This document shows, one piece after another, positions 36,750 to 46,852 of a DNA stretch of 64,000 bases. Location of the stretch: assembly GCA_019358875.1 (NCBI GenBank), contig JAHHIF010000025.1, positions 1 through 64,000 on the forward strand. The letters run 5' to 3'. The notes below the pieces were generated by a model. The model was not told the DNA's origin. It worked only from the letters and a program-made list of their open reading frames with translations, and did not search any database. The stretch's first letter is position 1, and every line of letters begins with the position of its first letter. The translations under genes were made by a program, and so were the position numbers. Source of the stretch: Symplocastrum torsivum CPER-KK1. Lineage in GTDB: Bacteria > Cyanobacteriota > Cyanobacteriia > Cyanobacteriales > Coleofasciculaceae.

Positions 36750-38897
36750 ATGTTAATTAACGTTCTAAACCGCTTAGTTTCTTCTAAAAGACCGTCACTG
36801 CGTTTGATACTTGTTGTACCGTTCGTCCTCCAAATCTTTGCAGCGGTGGGCTTAACGGGGTATCTTTCCTTACGCAACGGTCAGCAGGCAGTCAACGACC
36901 TAGCCACCCAGTTACGCCTTGAAATCGCTGCCCGCATCTACCAGCATCTTAAAACCTACATGGCGACACCCCATCTGATCAATCAAATTAATGCTAATGC
37001 TGTCAGGCAGGGTCTGTTGAGTTTAGAAGATTCAAAGAGCCTGGAGCGCTACTTTTGGGCACAGACCCAATTGTTCCCTGAAATGGCTACGATTGCTTTC
37101 GCCAACGAGCGGGGAGAATTCGTTGGGGCTAACGGTCTTGAGCAATACATCGTCGTAGCGAACGAGTCTACGGGTGGCGCTATGCGGAGATATGCTGTAG
37201 ACAACCGAGGCGATCGCACTAAATTGCTATTCAACAGACCCAACTACGATGCTAGGGTTCGGTCTTGGTATCGAAGCGCCGTACAACTAGGCAGCCCCAG
37301 TTGGGATGAAGTTAGCGTATCTTTCAGCGATCGCAGGCTTGATATCAGTGCTACCTATCCGTTCTACGACAAGACAGGTAGGTTTAAGGGGGTACTTCTA
37401 GGCGAACAAACCCTCTCACAAATCAGTAATTTCCTTCAAAGTCTGAAAATTTCGCGATCGGGACAGACCTTCATTGTCGAGCGTTCCGGAGATTTAATCG
37501 GAAGTTCCACTACGGAGCAGCCATTCCTCATAGTAGAGGGTAAGGCGAAACGCTTGAGAGCCACAGACAGCAAAGAAATCTTGATTCGCTCCACTGCACA
37601 GTACTTGGTGAAAGAATTCGGTGACTTCAGCCAAATTCGTAACAGCCAACAACTCAACTTTGTCCTAGAAGGACAGAGGCAATTTGTACAAGTGCTACCC
37701 TTCCAAAGTGGTTCAAGTCTTGACTGGTTGATTGTAGTGGTAGTCCCAGAATCAGATTTCATGGAGCGTATCAATACCAATACCCGCTCTACAATTCTCC
37801 TTTGTCTAGCCGCTTTAATTTTGGCAATCATACTGGGCATTCTTACCGCCCGTTCAATTACTCAGCCGATTTGGCGTTTGAGCAATGCCTCTTGGATATT
37901 AGCGAAGCAAGCCGCTACCTCAGATCTTGCTCGTCCAGAATTAGAACAAAAAGTAGAAACGAATAGTGTCAAGGAACTCAGAGTTCTGGCTCAGGCGTTC
38001 AATCACATGGCTCAAAAGTTACGCGAGTCCTTTACTGCATTAGAAAAGGCAAATGAGGTGTTAGAACAACGTGTTCTAGAACGGACATCTGAACTCAACG
38101 AAGCCAACCAGGAAATAACACTCCTCAACCAGCGCCTCAAGACTGAAAATCTCCGGATGAAGGCGGAACTAGAGATAACACGCCAACTACAACAGATGAT
38201 ATTGCCGAAACAGGAGGAACTCCAGTCAATTCCCGAACTGGAGATTACTGGTTTTATGGAGCCAGCACAAGAGGTAGGAGGCGACTACTACGACGTTCTG
38301 ACTTACAACGGGTTAGTCAAAATTGGTATTGGAGATGTAACCGGACACGGTTTGGAAAGTGGCGTATTGATGATTATGGTACAAACGGCAGTGCGTACCC
38401 TTCTAGCAAACAATGAAACTGACCCTACTAAATTCTTGAATGTGCTAAATCGGGTGATTTACGACAACGTGCAGCGAATGAATTCAGATAAAAATCTTAC
38501 CCTCTCCTTATTGGACTACCACGAGGGTACTCTGTGCTTGAGCGGTCAACACGAGGAGATGATTGTCGTGCGCTCTGGTGGTCAGATAGAACGGTTTGAC
38601 ACAATAGATTTAGGCTTTCCCATTGGTTTAGAAGCCGATATTAGCGATTTCGTCGCTAATACTCAAGTACAGTTGAACCCAAAAGACGTGGTAGTTCTAT
38701 ACACTGATGGAATTACTGAAGCCGAAAATCAGTCAGGGGTACGATACGGGATTGAGCGATTTTGTGAGGTGCTAGGCGACAACTGGCATCGGTCAACAGA
38801 GGAAATCAGGCAAGCCGTTGTTGAGGATGTTCGACAGCATATCGGTGAGCAAAAGGTCTACGATGACATCACTTTGCTGATACTCAAACAGAAGTAG
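36750..38897 (+). CDS. Cache-HAMP-PP2C (SpoIIE/RsbU-type) sensor phosphatase
   Basis: A 715-residue membrane sensor. A transmembrane helix at about 17-40 (LILVVPFVLQIFAAVGLTGY) is followed by an extracytoplasmic double Cache domain to about 340, a second helix (LCLAALILAIILGILTA, about 350-368), HAMP, a coiled coil (EVLEQRVLERTSELNEANQ) and a C-terminal PP2C-type domain. The metal-binding motifs are EVGGDYYDVL and GIGDVTGHGLESG. It should dephosphorylate an anti-anti-sigma-type STAS protein in response to a small ligand. It is the first gene of a four-gene cluster. Confidence 0.93.
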   Translation: MLINVLNRLVSSKRPSLRLILVVPFVLQIFAAVGLTGYLSLRNGQQAVNDLATQLRLEIAARIYQHLKTYMATPHLINQINANAVRQGLLSLEDSKSLERYFWAQTQLFPEMATIAFANERGEFVGANGLEQYIVVANESTGGAMRRYAVDNRGDRTKLLFNRPNYDARVRSWYRSAVQLGSPSWDEVSVSFSDRRLDISATYPFYDKTGRFKGVLLGEQTLSQISNFLQSLKISRSGQTFIVERSGDLIGSSTTEQPFLIVEGKAKRLRATDSKEILIRSTAQYLVKEFGDFSQIRNSQQLNFVLEGQRQFVQVLPFQSGSSLDWLIVVVVPESDFMERINTNTRSTILLCLAALILAIILGILTARSITQPIWRLSNASWILAKQAATSDLARPELEQKVETNSVKELRVLAQAFNHMAQKLRESFTALEKANEVLEQRVLERTSELNEANQEITLLNQRLKTENLRMKAELEITRQLQQMILPKQEELQSIPELEITGFMEPAQEVGGDYYDVLTYNGLVKIGIGDVTGHGLESGVLMIMVQTAVRTLLANNETDPTKFLNVLNRVIYDNVQRMNSDKNLTLSLLDYHEGTLCLSGQHEEMIVVRSGGQIERFDTIDLGFPIGLEADISDFVANTQVQLNPKDVVVLYTDGITEAENQSGVRYGIERFCEVLGDNWHRSTEEIRQAVVEDVRQHIGEQKVYDDITLLILKQK

Positions 38898-38963
38898 TCA
38901 TTCGTTATTCGTGAGTTGCAATTAACAAGTGATATCAAGTCCAAGGGAATACATACTATCGAC

Positions 38964-39545
38964 ATGACTCAGATATTTGGGGATTTCCATGAGGATCTGC
39001 CTGTTGTTCAGGAATACTTAACTCTTTTCTTTTCGCCTAGTTCTGTGCCAGTTAAGCAGCGCTGGAGAACCAATGGGTTGTCGGCTGATTTTATGGCTGA
39101 CTACTTTTCGACGTTTTTTCCGGGAAATGAGGAGGCTGCTAGTGAAGATGACATCCAAAGAGAGGTAAAGAGCGCTGTTAGCTTTATTGGCAATGAGTTG
39201 TTAGAGAATGCCATGAAGTTTACTGACGAAACCTCAGACTACCCGATTAGCTTGACTCTTCAAATGCATAGTGACAGACTTGTGTTTCTCGCAACTAACA
39301 GTGTCAATCCCAAAGAGATCGCGACGTTTCAGAACTACATCCAGGAGTTAACAACCTCCGACCCTGACGAGTTGTATATTCGTCATCTGGAACAAAATGC
39401 AGATGACGAGCATGAACACGCTTCTCGTTTAGGGCTTCTGACCATGATGAACGATTATCAAGCCAAGCTAGGCTGGAAGTTCGAGAGCGTCCAAAACGAT
39501 CCAGAAGCGATCGCTGTAACGACGATGGTGCAGTTGACCCTATAG
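38964..39545 (+). CDS. Slr1658-type/DUF6272 GHKL-like regulator
   Basis: About 193 residues. The core has an ATP-binding N-box-like segment, FIGNELLENAMKFTDET, and a later SRLGLLTMMNDYQAKLGW, as in anti-sigma-factor-like GHKL kinases of cyanobacteria (Slr1658/DUF6272 family). It probably phosphorylates or binds the neighbouring STAS-like protein, opposing the PP2C phosphatase. ATG at 38964 is preferred over a TTG 16 codons upstream that lies almost at the previous stop; neither has a strong Shine-Dalgarno sequence. Confidence 0.8.
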   Translation: MTQIFGDFHEDLPVVQEYLTLFFSPSSVPVKQRWRTNGLSADFMADYFSTFFPGNEEAASEDDIQREVKSAVSFIGNELLENAMKFTDETSDYPISLTLQMHSDRLVFLATNSVNPKEIATFQNYIQELTTSDPDELYIRHLEQNADDEHEHASRLGLLTMMNDYQAKLGWKFESVQNDPEAIAVTTMVQLTL

Positions 39546-39583
39546 GTTACGAAAACAACTAAGACTATGCAAAGAGCTTTGGG

Positions 39584-39931
39584 ATGATGGAGATTAAGAC
39601 TGAAGATTACTGCATCTACTACGACCCAGATATTGAAACAGTGATCTGCCAGGGTTCACTCCGCTTAAGCGGGACGGAAGAATATGCGCCAATCGTGAAG
39701 TTATTGACTAATCTCGCTGACCAAGAGCCACAAAGGATTACTCTAGACTTACGAGAGCTAGAGTTTCTTAATAGTTCAGGGATCAACGTGCTGTCAAAGT
39801 TCGTGATCAAGGTTCGTCAGCAAGGAAATATTCAAATGGTCCTGCAAGGCTCTAAAAACATCCCCTGGCAAGGGAAGTCTTTGAAGAACTTGCAGCGACT
39901 AATGCCTTCTTTGCAACTGGAATTGGCATAG
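39584..39931 (+). CDS. Slr1659-type STAS-like regulator
   Basis: A 115-residue protein with anti-anti-sigma-like topology. LDLRELEFLNSSGINVLSKF (residues about 49-68) contains the Asn-Ser-Ser site at which STAS proteins are phosphorylated. It matches the Slr1659 family that travels with Slr1658. Its TAG overlaps a possible GTG start of the cyclase gene. It is the likely switch protein between the kinase and the phosphatase. Confidence 0.85.
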   Translation: MMEIKTEDYCIYYDPDIETVICQGSLRLSGTEEYAPIVKLLTNLADQEPQRITLDLRELEFLNSSGINVLSKFVIKVRQQGNIQMVLQGSKNIPWQGKSLKNLQRLMPSLQLELA

Positions 39932-40002
39932 TGATCCAAGGTGCATCGTTATACAGGTCTTTTACACAATATAGTTTTTGTCAAGGTATAAACCTTAAGA
40001 CG

Positions 40003-41607
40003 ATGACGATGCAGGCACAACAAGTATCAACGCAACAGCTTATTTTAGAAATCGAAAGGCTGCGTCAGGAAGTAAAAGACCTAAAGCAGGACAAAACTGA
40101 CTTGGAGATTTTGCTAGAGACGACAACTGCCCATGCTGACGCAATTGAAGCTCAGTTGCATCAGTCAAACCAACAACTACAAGCCGAAATTGTTGAACGC
40201 CAACGCGCTCAAGCTGTACTCCAGGCTTTAGCCTCGGAACTTCAGTCGCTGGTGACAGATATTACTAGAGACAAAGCTGATCTAGAAATCTTATTAGAAA
40301 CAGCCACTGAACATGGCGATGCTGTAGAAGATTTACTATACAACAGCGCTCAGGACATGGCTTGCAAAGGTGAGAAGAAGCTGAAGAAATTTCTGGAAGC
40401 TATGCCTGTCGGTGTCGGCGTTCTGGATGCTAACGGCAAACCCTACTACGGCAATCAGATGGCGCAGCAGTTACTTTGCCAGGGGAGGGCACCGTTCGTC
40501 TCGGCGGAAGAATTGCCGGAGGCTTTTCAAATCTATGTTGCAGGAACTAACACACTGTATCCTAGTGACCAACTTCCTGGAATGAGGGCATTAAAGGGTG
40601 AAAATGCAACGGCTGATAATCTAGAAATCCATAGAGGCGATAAGGTTATCCCAATCGAGAGTTGGGGAACACCAATTTTTGATGACAAGGGAAACGTTAT
40701 CTATTCAATCATTGCCTTTCAAGATATTACTGAACGTAAACGGGCAGAAGCTGAGAGCCAAAACTTTACCCATGAACTCTTTGCACTCAACGAAGCTTAT
40801 GAACGCTTTGTGCCTCGTCAATTTCTTCAGCTATTGAATAAAGAAAGCATAGTTGATGTCCAATTCGGCGATCAGGTGCAGAAAGAGATGTCGATTCTCT
40901 TCTCTGATATCCGCGATTTTACCATGCTCTCAGAGAGCATGACTCCCCAAGAAAATTTTAAATTTATTAATGCTTATTTATCTCGTATGGAACCAGCGAT
41001 TATTGAAAATCAAGGTTTCATTGATAAATATATTGGCGATGAAATTATGGCATTGTTTAGTGGTGGTGCTGATAGTGCGGTTAAAGCTGGAATTGCAATG
41101 CTGCAAACGCTGACAGAATACAATCAGCATCGTGCTAAACAAGGTTATGTCCCGCTACAGATTGGTATTGGTATTAATACAGGTTCTTTGATGCTGGGGA
41201 CAGTCGGGGGGGAATCTCGAATGGATAGTACGGTGATTGGTGATGCCGTTAATTTAGCGTCTCGGATGGAAGAGTTGACTAAAAACTACGGTGTATCATT
41301 ATTAATTTCTCATCATACTTTTTTGCAATTACAAGACTATAACCAATACAATTTCAGATTTATTGATCGGTTGAAAGTTAAAGGAAAATCAGCCGCTGTT
41401 AGTGTCTATGAGATATTCGACGCTGATCCTCTAGAAGTTCGAGAAGGCAAGTTAGCGACTAAACAAGAATTTGAAAAAGGTCTGCTGCTCTACAATCTGG
41501 GTTCTTTTAGTGAGGCAGTCCACCTGTTTAAAGACTGTCTACGGATTAACCCAAAAGATACAGTGGCTCAAATTTATTTGAAACGCTGCCAAAAGTTTCT
41601 ATTTTGA
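40003..41607 (+). CDS. Coiled-coil-PAS class III nucleotide cyclase
   Basis: About 534 residues. An N-terminal coiled coil (ILEIERLRQEVKDLKQDK) and a repeated DKADLEILLETATEHGDAVE motif come first. A PAS domain follows (about residues 125-245, ending FQDITERKRAEAES). A class III cyclase domain comes next, with metal Asp in LFSDIRDF and KYIGDEIMALF, then VIGDAVNLASRMEEL. The C-terminus has a TPR-like helix pair. Lys in FIDKYIGDE favours ATP as substrate. ATG at 40003 is preferred over a GTG overlapping the STAS stop. As last gene of the array it may be the output, making cAMP. Confidence 0.9.
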   Translation: MTMQAQQVSTQQLILEIERLRQEVKDLKQDKTDLEILLETTTAHADAIEAQLHQSNQQLQAEIVERQRAQAVLQALASELQSLVTDITRDKADLEILLETATEHGDAVEDLLYNSAQDMACKGEKKLKKFLEAMPVGVGVLDANGKPYYGNQMAQQLLCQGRAPFVSAEELPEAFQIYVAGTNTLYPSDQLPGMRALKGENATADNLEIHRGDKVIPIESWGTPIFDDKGNVIYSIIAFQDITERKRAEAESQNFTHELFALNEAYERFVPRQFLQLLNKESIVDVQFGDQVQKEMSILFSDIRDFTMLSESMTPQENFKFINAYLSRMEPAIIENQGFIDKYIGDEIMALFSGGADSAVKAGIAMLQTLTEYNQHRAKQGYVPLQIGIGINTGSLMLGTVGGESRMDSTVIGDAVNLASRMEELTKNYGVSLLISHHTFLQLQDYNQYNFRFIDRLKVKGKSAAVSVYEIFDADPLEVREGKLATKQEFEKGLLLYNLGSFSEAVHLFKDCLRINPKDTVAQIYLKRCQKFLF

Positions 41608-41776
41608 CGACGCAGTTCCTGTTATTGGTAGTTGCAGGTTTCCTACAAGATTTCACCTCGAAATTAAGGAGTTCGATTATCCTCTTTTGTTACTTTGGAA
41701 CTTGGGTGTTGGGCGAAGCATTCTTGAACAGAGCTTCTACGTTGTAAGCTTAGAAGCGTTGCTAGGGCTTTAATCC

Positions 41777-42274
41777 CTAGAATTGGCTTTTCAAGAAATT
41801 TTTGACAATTTCAATAGCAGCAACTGGTGTTTCAGCAAGTAATACGGCAGTAGTTGAGAGGCTGGAAAAAAAGCGTTGACCTTCTGGATGGTCAGTCAAC
41901 AAAACGACAGGTTTATTTGCCTTTATAGCGAGTGCGACTTCAGACGCTGTACCTGCCCCCATGCCACAGGCAATCACGACCTCACTGGAAAGGACGTTGA
42001 TATTGTTCCGGGCATTGCCCATGTCGGTGAAAATCGGGATATCGATCGCATTAGAGATACCACTAGCGTCAGCAGTTGGCAAAATACCCACTGTTAGACC
42101 ATTGGCTGCTTTTGCCCCTGTATTCGCCGCGTCCATGACACCAACATTCTTGCCTCCTGTCAGGAGAACCCATCCTTCTTGAGCAATTAGTTTGCCCAGT
42201 TCATAGGCATTGGCACAGTCAGTCTCGGATGCACCAGTGCCTGGCCCCATAACCCCAATTATTGTTTTGCTCAT
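41777..42274 (-). CDS. TIGR00725-type LOG/SLOG family protein
   Basis: A 165-residue Rossmann-fold protein with MGPGTGASETDCANAYELG, then LLTGGKNVGVMDAA and the PGGxGTxxE-equivalent GMGAGTASEVALA. This group resembles lysine-decarboxylase-like/LOG proteins that bind nucleotide-derived ligands. Substrate unknown. Its start lies 14 bases after the ubiA stop, so it is probably in an operon with ubiA. Confidence 0.85.
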   Translation of the reverse strand: MSKTIIGVMGPGTGASETDCANAYELGKLIAQEGWVLLTGGKNVGVMDAANTGAKAANGLTVGILPTADASGISNAIDIPIFTDMGNARNNINVLSSEVVIACGMGAGTASEVALAIKANKPVVLLTDHPEGQRFFSSLSTTAVLLAETPVAAIEIVKNFLKSQF

Positions 42275-42288
42275 CGGTCAAATTCAAA

Positions 42289-43173
42289 TCACAAAACCAA
42301 CCCAGCAATCATCCCAGCTAGTACAACAAAGCCAATCCAAACATTTTGGCGGAAAATATCACCATAAACGGGTCTTGGAAGGTCTGGCTGGCGTAGTCGA
42401 ATATATTGCCAAGCCCAACCGAAGGTAGCGATACCCAGTGCTAACCAAAAGCCAGGTTGTAACTCCATCACAATACCCAGTCTTATCAGTAAACCAGCCG
42501 TACCCGCAAAGAAGATACCCACAGCCTCAGCCGCATGATCCCCAAAGAACAGCGCACTGGAACGAACACCAATTTTCCGATCATCCTCACGGTCTGACAT
42601 CGCGTAGACTGTATCAAACCCTAATGTCCAAAGCACTGTTGCCCCCCAAAGCCACCAAGTAGCAGGTTCCAAATTGCCCGTGACAGCACTCCAACTGATC
42701 AGGACACCAAACCCCCAAGCAATAGACAGCACTAACTGAGGTACAGGAAACACCCGCTTTGCTGATGGGTAGAAAACGATGACTGGCACAGCAGCAACGC
42801 AAAGCCAGAAGGTGAACGGGTTGAGATACAGGGCAAGCACACCCGCACAACCCATTGCAATGAAGGCAACAATAACGCCGATTTTAACGGAGAGGGCACG
42901 GGAGGCAAGAGGGCGATCGCGTGTTCGTTCTACTTGCGGGTCAATATCTTTATCCCACAAGTCATTAATTACACAACCTGCCGCACTGGTTGCCAAAGTC
43001 CCCAGGATAATCACGCCCACTAGTGGCGTAGGTGGCGTACCGTTAGCGGCTAAAAAGACTGCCCATAAGGCGGGAATCATCAAAATCAGACGACCTGCTG
43101 GCTTGTCCCATCGCAAAAGTTTAATAACAGTTAGCCATGTAGGTGCAGGATTTGGTTGTTGCTGGGTCAACAT
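42289..43173 (-). CDS. ubiA: 4-hydroxybenzoate polyprenyltransferase (UbiA family)
   Basis: A 294-residue multi-span membrane enzyme that attaches a prenyl chain to 4-hydroxybenzoate, in cyanobacteria an early step of plastoquinone synthesis. Both Asp-rich motifs are visible: NDLWDKDIDPQVERTRDRPL (about residues 70-90) and YAMSDREDDRKIG (about 194-206), which bind Mg-prenyl diphosphate. About eight hydrophobic helices are seen. It is divergent from ppx, with a 190-base shared promoter region. Confidence 0.93.
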   Translation of the reverse strand: MLTQQQPNPAPTWLTVIKLLRWDKPAGRLILMIPALWAVFLAANGTPPTPLVGVIILGTLATSAAGCVINDLWDKDIDPQVERTRDRPLASRALSVKIGVIVAFIAMGCAGVLALYLNPFTFWLCVAAVPVIVFYPSAKRVFPVPQLVLSIAWGFGVLISWSAVTGNLEPATWWLWGATVLWTLGFDTVYAMSDREDDRKIGVRSSALFFGDHAAEAVGIFFAGTAGLLIRLGIVMELQPGFWLALGIATFGWAWQYIRLRQPDLPRPVYGDIFRQNVWIGFVVLAGMIAGLVL

Positions 43174-43360
43174 GAAAGGAATAATAGATTGAATGACAGG
43201 TTTGTTTAATAGGGTGTAGCAAGCTCCTCAGTTTTTCCGGAGCTGCTTTTCATAATTTAGGACTGGACAATAGGCGAGAGTGCCTATTTACTAAATCCCC
43301 TTTAAAGATATCGTTATCCGTAGAATCTAGGCTAGGGCTGTCACTGGGGATACATTAGTC

Positions 43361-45013
43361 ATGCTTAATTCCGTTGCCAAAGAGAGTACTGTGAATATTT
43401 CTACTGCTACTGCAAAGCAAGACCGCATTCTTGCCGCTATTGATATTGGGACAAATTCTATTCACATGGTGGTTGTGCGGGTTGACCCAGTGCTGCCAAC
43501 GTTTACGATTATTGCTAAGGAGAAAGATACAGTACGTTTAGGCGATCGCGACCCACGTACAGGCGATTTGACTCCGGAAGCGATGGAAAGGGCAATCAAG
43601 GCTTTGCAACGCTGTCAGAAACTCGCAAAAAGCTTCAATGCTGAACAAATTGTCGCTGTGGCAACCAGCGCGGCGCGAGAAGCCCCAAATGGGCGAGACT
43701 TTATCAAGCGGATAGATTCAGAACTAGGGTTATTTGTCAACCTAATTTCTGGTCAAGAAGAAGCGCGGCGGATTTACCTGGGTGTCCTCTCTGGGATGGA
43801 ATTCAACAACCACCCTCACATCATTATTGACATCGGCGGTGGTTCTACGGAATTAATTTTGGGGGATAGTCACGAACCTCGTACCCTCAGCAGCACTAAG
43901 GTGGGAGCAGTTCGCCTCACAGCGGAATTCATCACCACTGACCCAATCAGTAGCACCGAGTTTCAATACCTGCAAGCTTATATTCGAGGAATGCTAGAGC
44001 GACCCGTTGAGGAGGTGCGAGTTCACCTGCAACCAGGTGAACAACCTCGCTTAGTCGGGACATCTGGCACGATTGAGTCGCTAGCAACCATTCATGCGAG
44101 GGAAAAACTGGGCATGGTGCCAAATCCTCTCAATGGCTACCAACTCAGTCGCAAAGATATCAAGGAACTCGTCAAGCGCTTAGCAGCGATGAATTATGCT
44201 GAACGTGCGGCAATTCCAGGAATGTCAGATCGGCGATCGGAAATCATTGTTGCTGGGGCACTAATTTTATTGGAAGCAATGACACTCTTGGGCATTGAGT
44301 CGTTAATGATTGGGGAACGCGCACTCCGGGAAGGGGTAATCGTTGACTGGATGCTCTCCCACGGTTTAATTGAAGATCGACTGCGCTATCAAGGCTCAGT
44401 ACGCGAACGTAGTGTCCTCAAAATTGCTCAGAAATATCAAGTTAACCTAGAATACTCTCAACGAGTTGCCACCTTTGCCCTCAGCTTATTCGACCAAACC
44501 ACAGGACACCTCCACAACTGGGATACAGACACCCGCGAACTCCTTTGGGCTGCTGCAATCTTACACAACTGCGGTGTGTATGTGAGTCATTCAGCACACC
44601 ACAAGCATTCCTATTATCTAATTCGCAATGGTGAACTTCTCGGCTTTGCAGAATCTGAAATTGAAGTAATCGCCAATCTAGCGCGTTACCATCGCCAGAG
44701 TACTCCTAAGAAAAAGCACTCAAACTACAGCAACCTACCGAGTAAAAAGCATCGACAGTTAGTTAGTCAGCTTAGTGCAATCTTACGCTTAGCCGTTGCT
44801 CTCGACCGACGACAGATTGGTGCAATTGAGCGAGTGCGCTGCGAGTTCCATCCAGATACTCAAGAATTGCACTTGGGACTACAGCCATCTCATCCAGGTG
44901 ATGACTGTGCCTTGGAACTCTGGAGTTTGGATTACAAGAAAGGTGTCTTTGAAGAGGAATTTGGTGTCAGGTTGATAGCTACCCTGGAACCAGCATCAGT
45001 AGTAATGAGTTAA
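43361..45013 (+). CDS. ppx: Ppx/GppA exopolyphosphatase
   Basis: A 550-residue enzyme that removes phosphate from polyphosphate ends (or acts on pppGpp). The sugar-kinase/Hsp70 fold shows AAIDIGTNSIHMVVV (near residue 27), GQEEARRIYLGV, IIDIGGGSTELIL and GTSGTIESLA. The C-terminal 200 residues are an HD-like domain (AAILHNCGVYVSHSAHHKHS). The polyphosphate kinase gene lies 1.8 kb downstream with one opposite-strand gene between, so synthesis and breakdown are coded nearby. Confidence 0.93.
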   Translation: MLNSVAKESTVNISTATAKQDRILAAIDIGTNSIHMVVVRVDPVLPTFTIIAKEKDTVRLGDRDPRTGDLTPEAMERAIKALQRCQKLAKSFNAEQIVAVATSAAREAPNGRDFIKRIDSELGLFVNLISGQEEARRIYLGVLSGMEFNNHPHIIIDIGGGSTELILGDSHEPRTLSSTKVGAVRLTAEFITTDPISSTEFQYLQAYIRGMLERPVEEVRVHLQPGEQPRLVGTSGTIESLATIHAREKLGMVPNPLNGYQLSRKDIKELVKRLAAMNYAERAAIPGMSDRRSEIIVAGALILLEAMTLLGIESLMIGERALREGVIVDWMLSHGLIEDRLRYQGSVRERSVLKIAQKYQVNLEYSQRVATFALSLFDQTTGHLHNWDTDTRELLWAAAILHNCGVYVSHSAHHKHSYYLIRNGELLGFAESEIEVIANLARYHRQSTPKKKHSNYSNLPSKKHRQLVSQLSAILRLAVALDRRQIGAIERVRCEFHPDTQELHLGLQPSHPGDDCALELWSLDYKKGVFEEEFGVRLIATLEPASVVMS

Positions 45014-45278
45014 TTAATTCAATCCCCATTAACTCAGATTAAAGATTAGTTTGCCGCTGTATCAAGAACCTGCGATGAACTAAAATGTGGCAAGCCTCAA
45101 TGCTGACTGCTGAAAGCTGATAGCTGACGGCTTCAATCACACCTGGAACCTCCCTACGCGATCGCAAGTCAGCTAGCTGAAATAGTGAAATGACTGCTGG
45201 ACAGAGCAAGTTCCAAGCTCAAGTCTAAAGTCATTCGGCTTCTAACACTCAAAACTTACCCATAACCCAACTGTTGTA

Positions 45279-46541
45279 TTAGTTTTGCTTCGGCACGTAC
45301 CGCAAATTATCTAAATCCCTTGGAACTACAGGGATAGATGTTTGTCGTGCAACAAATAGCCCTGCACCGAAACCGATTCTGACATCCTCTAGGTCAGATA
45401 ATGAGGCAGCAAAGACAATATCACCCAGATCATTAACATCAGGTAAGCCACTAAACACAGGCCCATTATCAGGTCGCGCTAGCCGTAGGATACCTAAGTC
45501 TGTAGGAACAATTTCGCCCTGAGTAACAACTTTCCGCAGTCTTGTGCCATCACCCGCCCAGATTGCGCGTAAACCCTCAGTATCAAAAGCACGGAAAACG
45601 GTCAGACCATTGTTATTCAGTCTCGGTGGGAAGCGTTCAATCTGTGAGATTTGCCCATCCCCTTCGATCGCAATTAGCTGTGTTTTTTTGCCATCCATCC
45701 GGAAAATGCCGCGTTGACCAGAACTTAAGGTTGCGGTAAAGGCAATTTGTCCGTTGTCATTAAAGCCGATGCTGTTGTCGAAGCTTTGATACGCTGAGTC
45801 AGTATCATGACTCTGATTAGACACAACGAGTGTGGAGTCGCCATCTAAGTCAAAAATCCGGATTTGGTCAGGACGTTCATTGCCAATATCCCCAGGTTGT
45901 CCCAACCGTACCTTTGCCGCGATTTGTCCTTTGTTGTTAAAAGCAGGAAGAAATAAGAAGGAATAGATGCTTGATGAATCCAGGTTACTCATCAAGGCAA
46001 GAACTGATATCGTCGTGGATGGCGTAGCACTATAGGCAGCGAACCCATAGGAATCCGCAAATTTAGCTCGGAATCCGACTGCGCCAGAATCATTTAGTGT
46101 TGGGGATGTGCAGGCACAACTTCCGAATGGACCAGCGGTTAAGTGAGTCGTTTCACTATTTACTGCCTCATACATCCAGATTCCGTTCTGACGCGATCGC
46201 AATTGTTCCCAAACTAAACACTCATGATTATTTAAAGACACTTTGCTCAACATCGTGCCTTTCGGTGCAACATACACCAAACGCCCTGTGCGCTCAGTTC
46301 CGTACCAAATTGCTTGATTCCAAGCACCTAGAACCTTAAAGGCAACGTTGCCATTGTTGTTGATCGAGGGGGAGATATTTCCAAACGAATACCAATCCGG
46401 TAGGTTATAACCTTGTGGGCGTTTGATGTTCTGGTGTTGTGTACCAGACGGATGCGAACGGAGTAACGCCCCGCTATCACACCTGGCTTGTAGCTGGTAG
46501 GTGTACCGACAGGAACTGCTTGAGTAATTAGCCTGAAACAT
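45279..46541 (-). CDS. Beta-propeller-like repeat protein (NNNGxVAF repeats)
   Basis: About 420 residues. It contains at least six recurrences of the pattern [ND][ND]NGxxxFxA: SINNNGNVAFKV, TLNDSGAVGFRA, AFNNKGQIAAKV, GFNDNGQIAFTA, RLNNNGLTVFRA and DVNDLGDIVFAA, spaced 50-60 residues. This matches the DUF7453-like choice of repeated strands in exported or surface proteins. No signal peptide is evident. ATG at 46541 has GGGAG upstream and is preferred to a start 27 codons earlier. It sits between ppx and ppk1 on the opposite strand. Function unknown. Confidence 0.65.
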   Translation of the reverse strand: MFQANYSSSSCRYTYQLQARCDSGALLRSHPSGTQHQNIKRPQGYNLPDWYSFGNISPSINNNGNVAFKVLGAWNQAIWYGTERTGRLVYVAPKGTMLSKVSLNNHECLVWEQLRSRQNGIWMYEAVNSETTHLTAGPFGSCACTSPTLNDSGAVGFRAKFADSYGFAAYSATPSTTISVLALMSNLDSSSIYSFLFLPAFNNKGQIAAKVRLGQPGDIGNERPDQIRIFDLDGDSTLVVSNQSHDTDSAYQSFDNSIGFNDNGQIAFTATLSSGQRGIFRMDGKKTQLIAIEGDGQISQIERFPPRLNNNGLTVFRAFDTEGLRAIWAGDGTRLRKVVTQGEIVPTDLGILRLARPDNGPVFSGLPDVNDLGDIVFAASLSDLEDVRIGFGAGLFVARQTSIPVVPRDLDNLRYVPKQN

Positions 46542-46852
46542 CAATCTCCCAAGACTTGCTATCTGATTGCCGCATGAGTGACGAGGAGAAGCAGGATAAG
46601 ACGAGGCGATCGCATTCCTCAATCTTATAAGCTATCAACTATCAGCTATCAACCCAACAAGTTGATTATCCCTATCGAATGATAGGTTATTGAGCGGTTC
46701 GCTCACGGTAGGATAAAGTGACAAATTAGCTAAACCCTAGTCCATTACTGGTTTTGAAACACCAGACGTTCTAGTGTGTCATGGCATAAGCTCCTCAACA
46801 ACTTGCCGATGTTGCCACTGAACTAGTGGCGGGACAGTGCAACCTCAACATC

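Noticed and set aside
45279-46541. Part of the polyphosphate system because it lies between ppx and ppk1
   Set aside because: It is on the opposite strand and is a repeat protein with no phosphate-related motif. Proximity alone is not enough.
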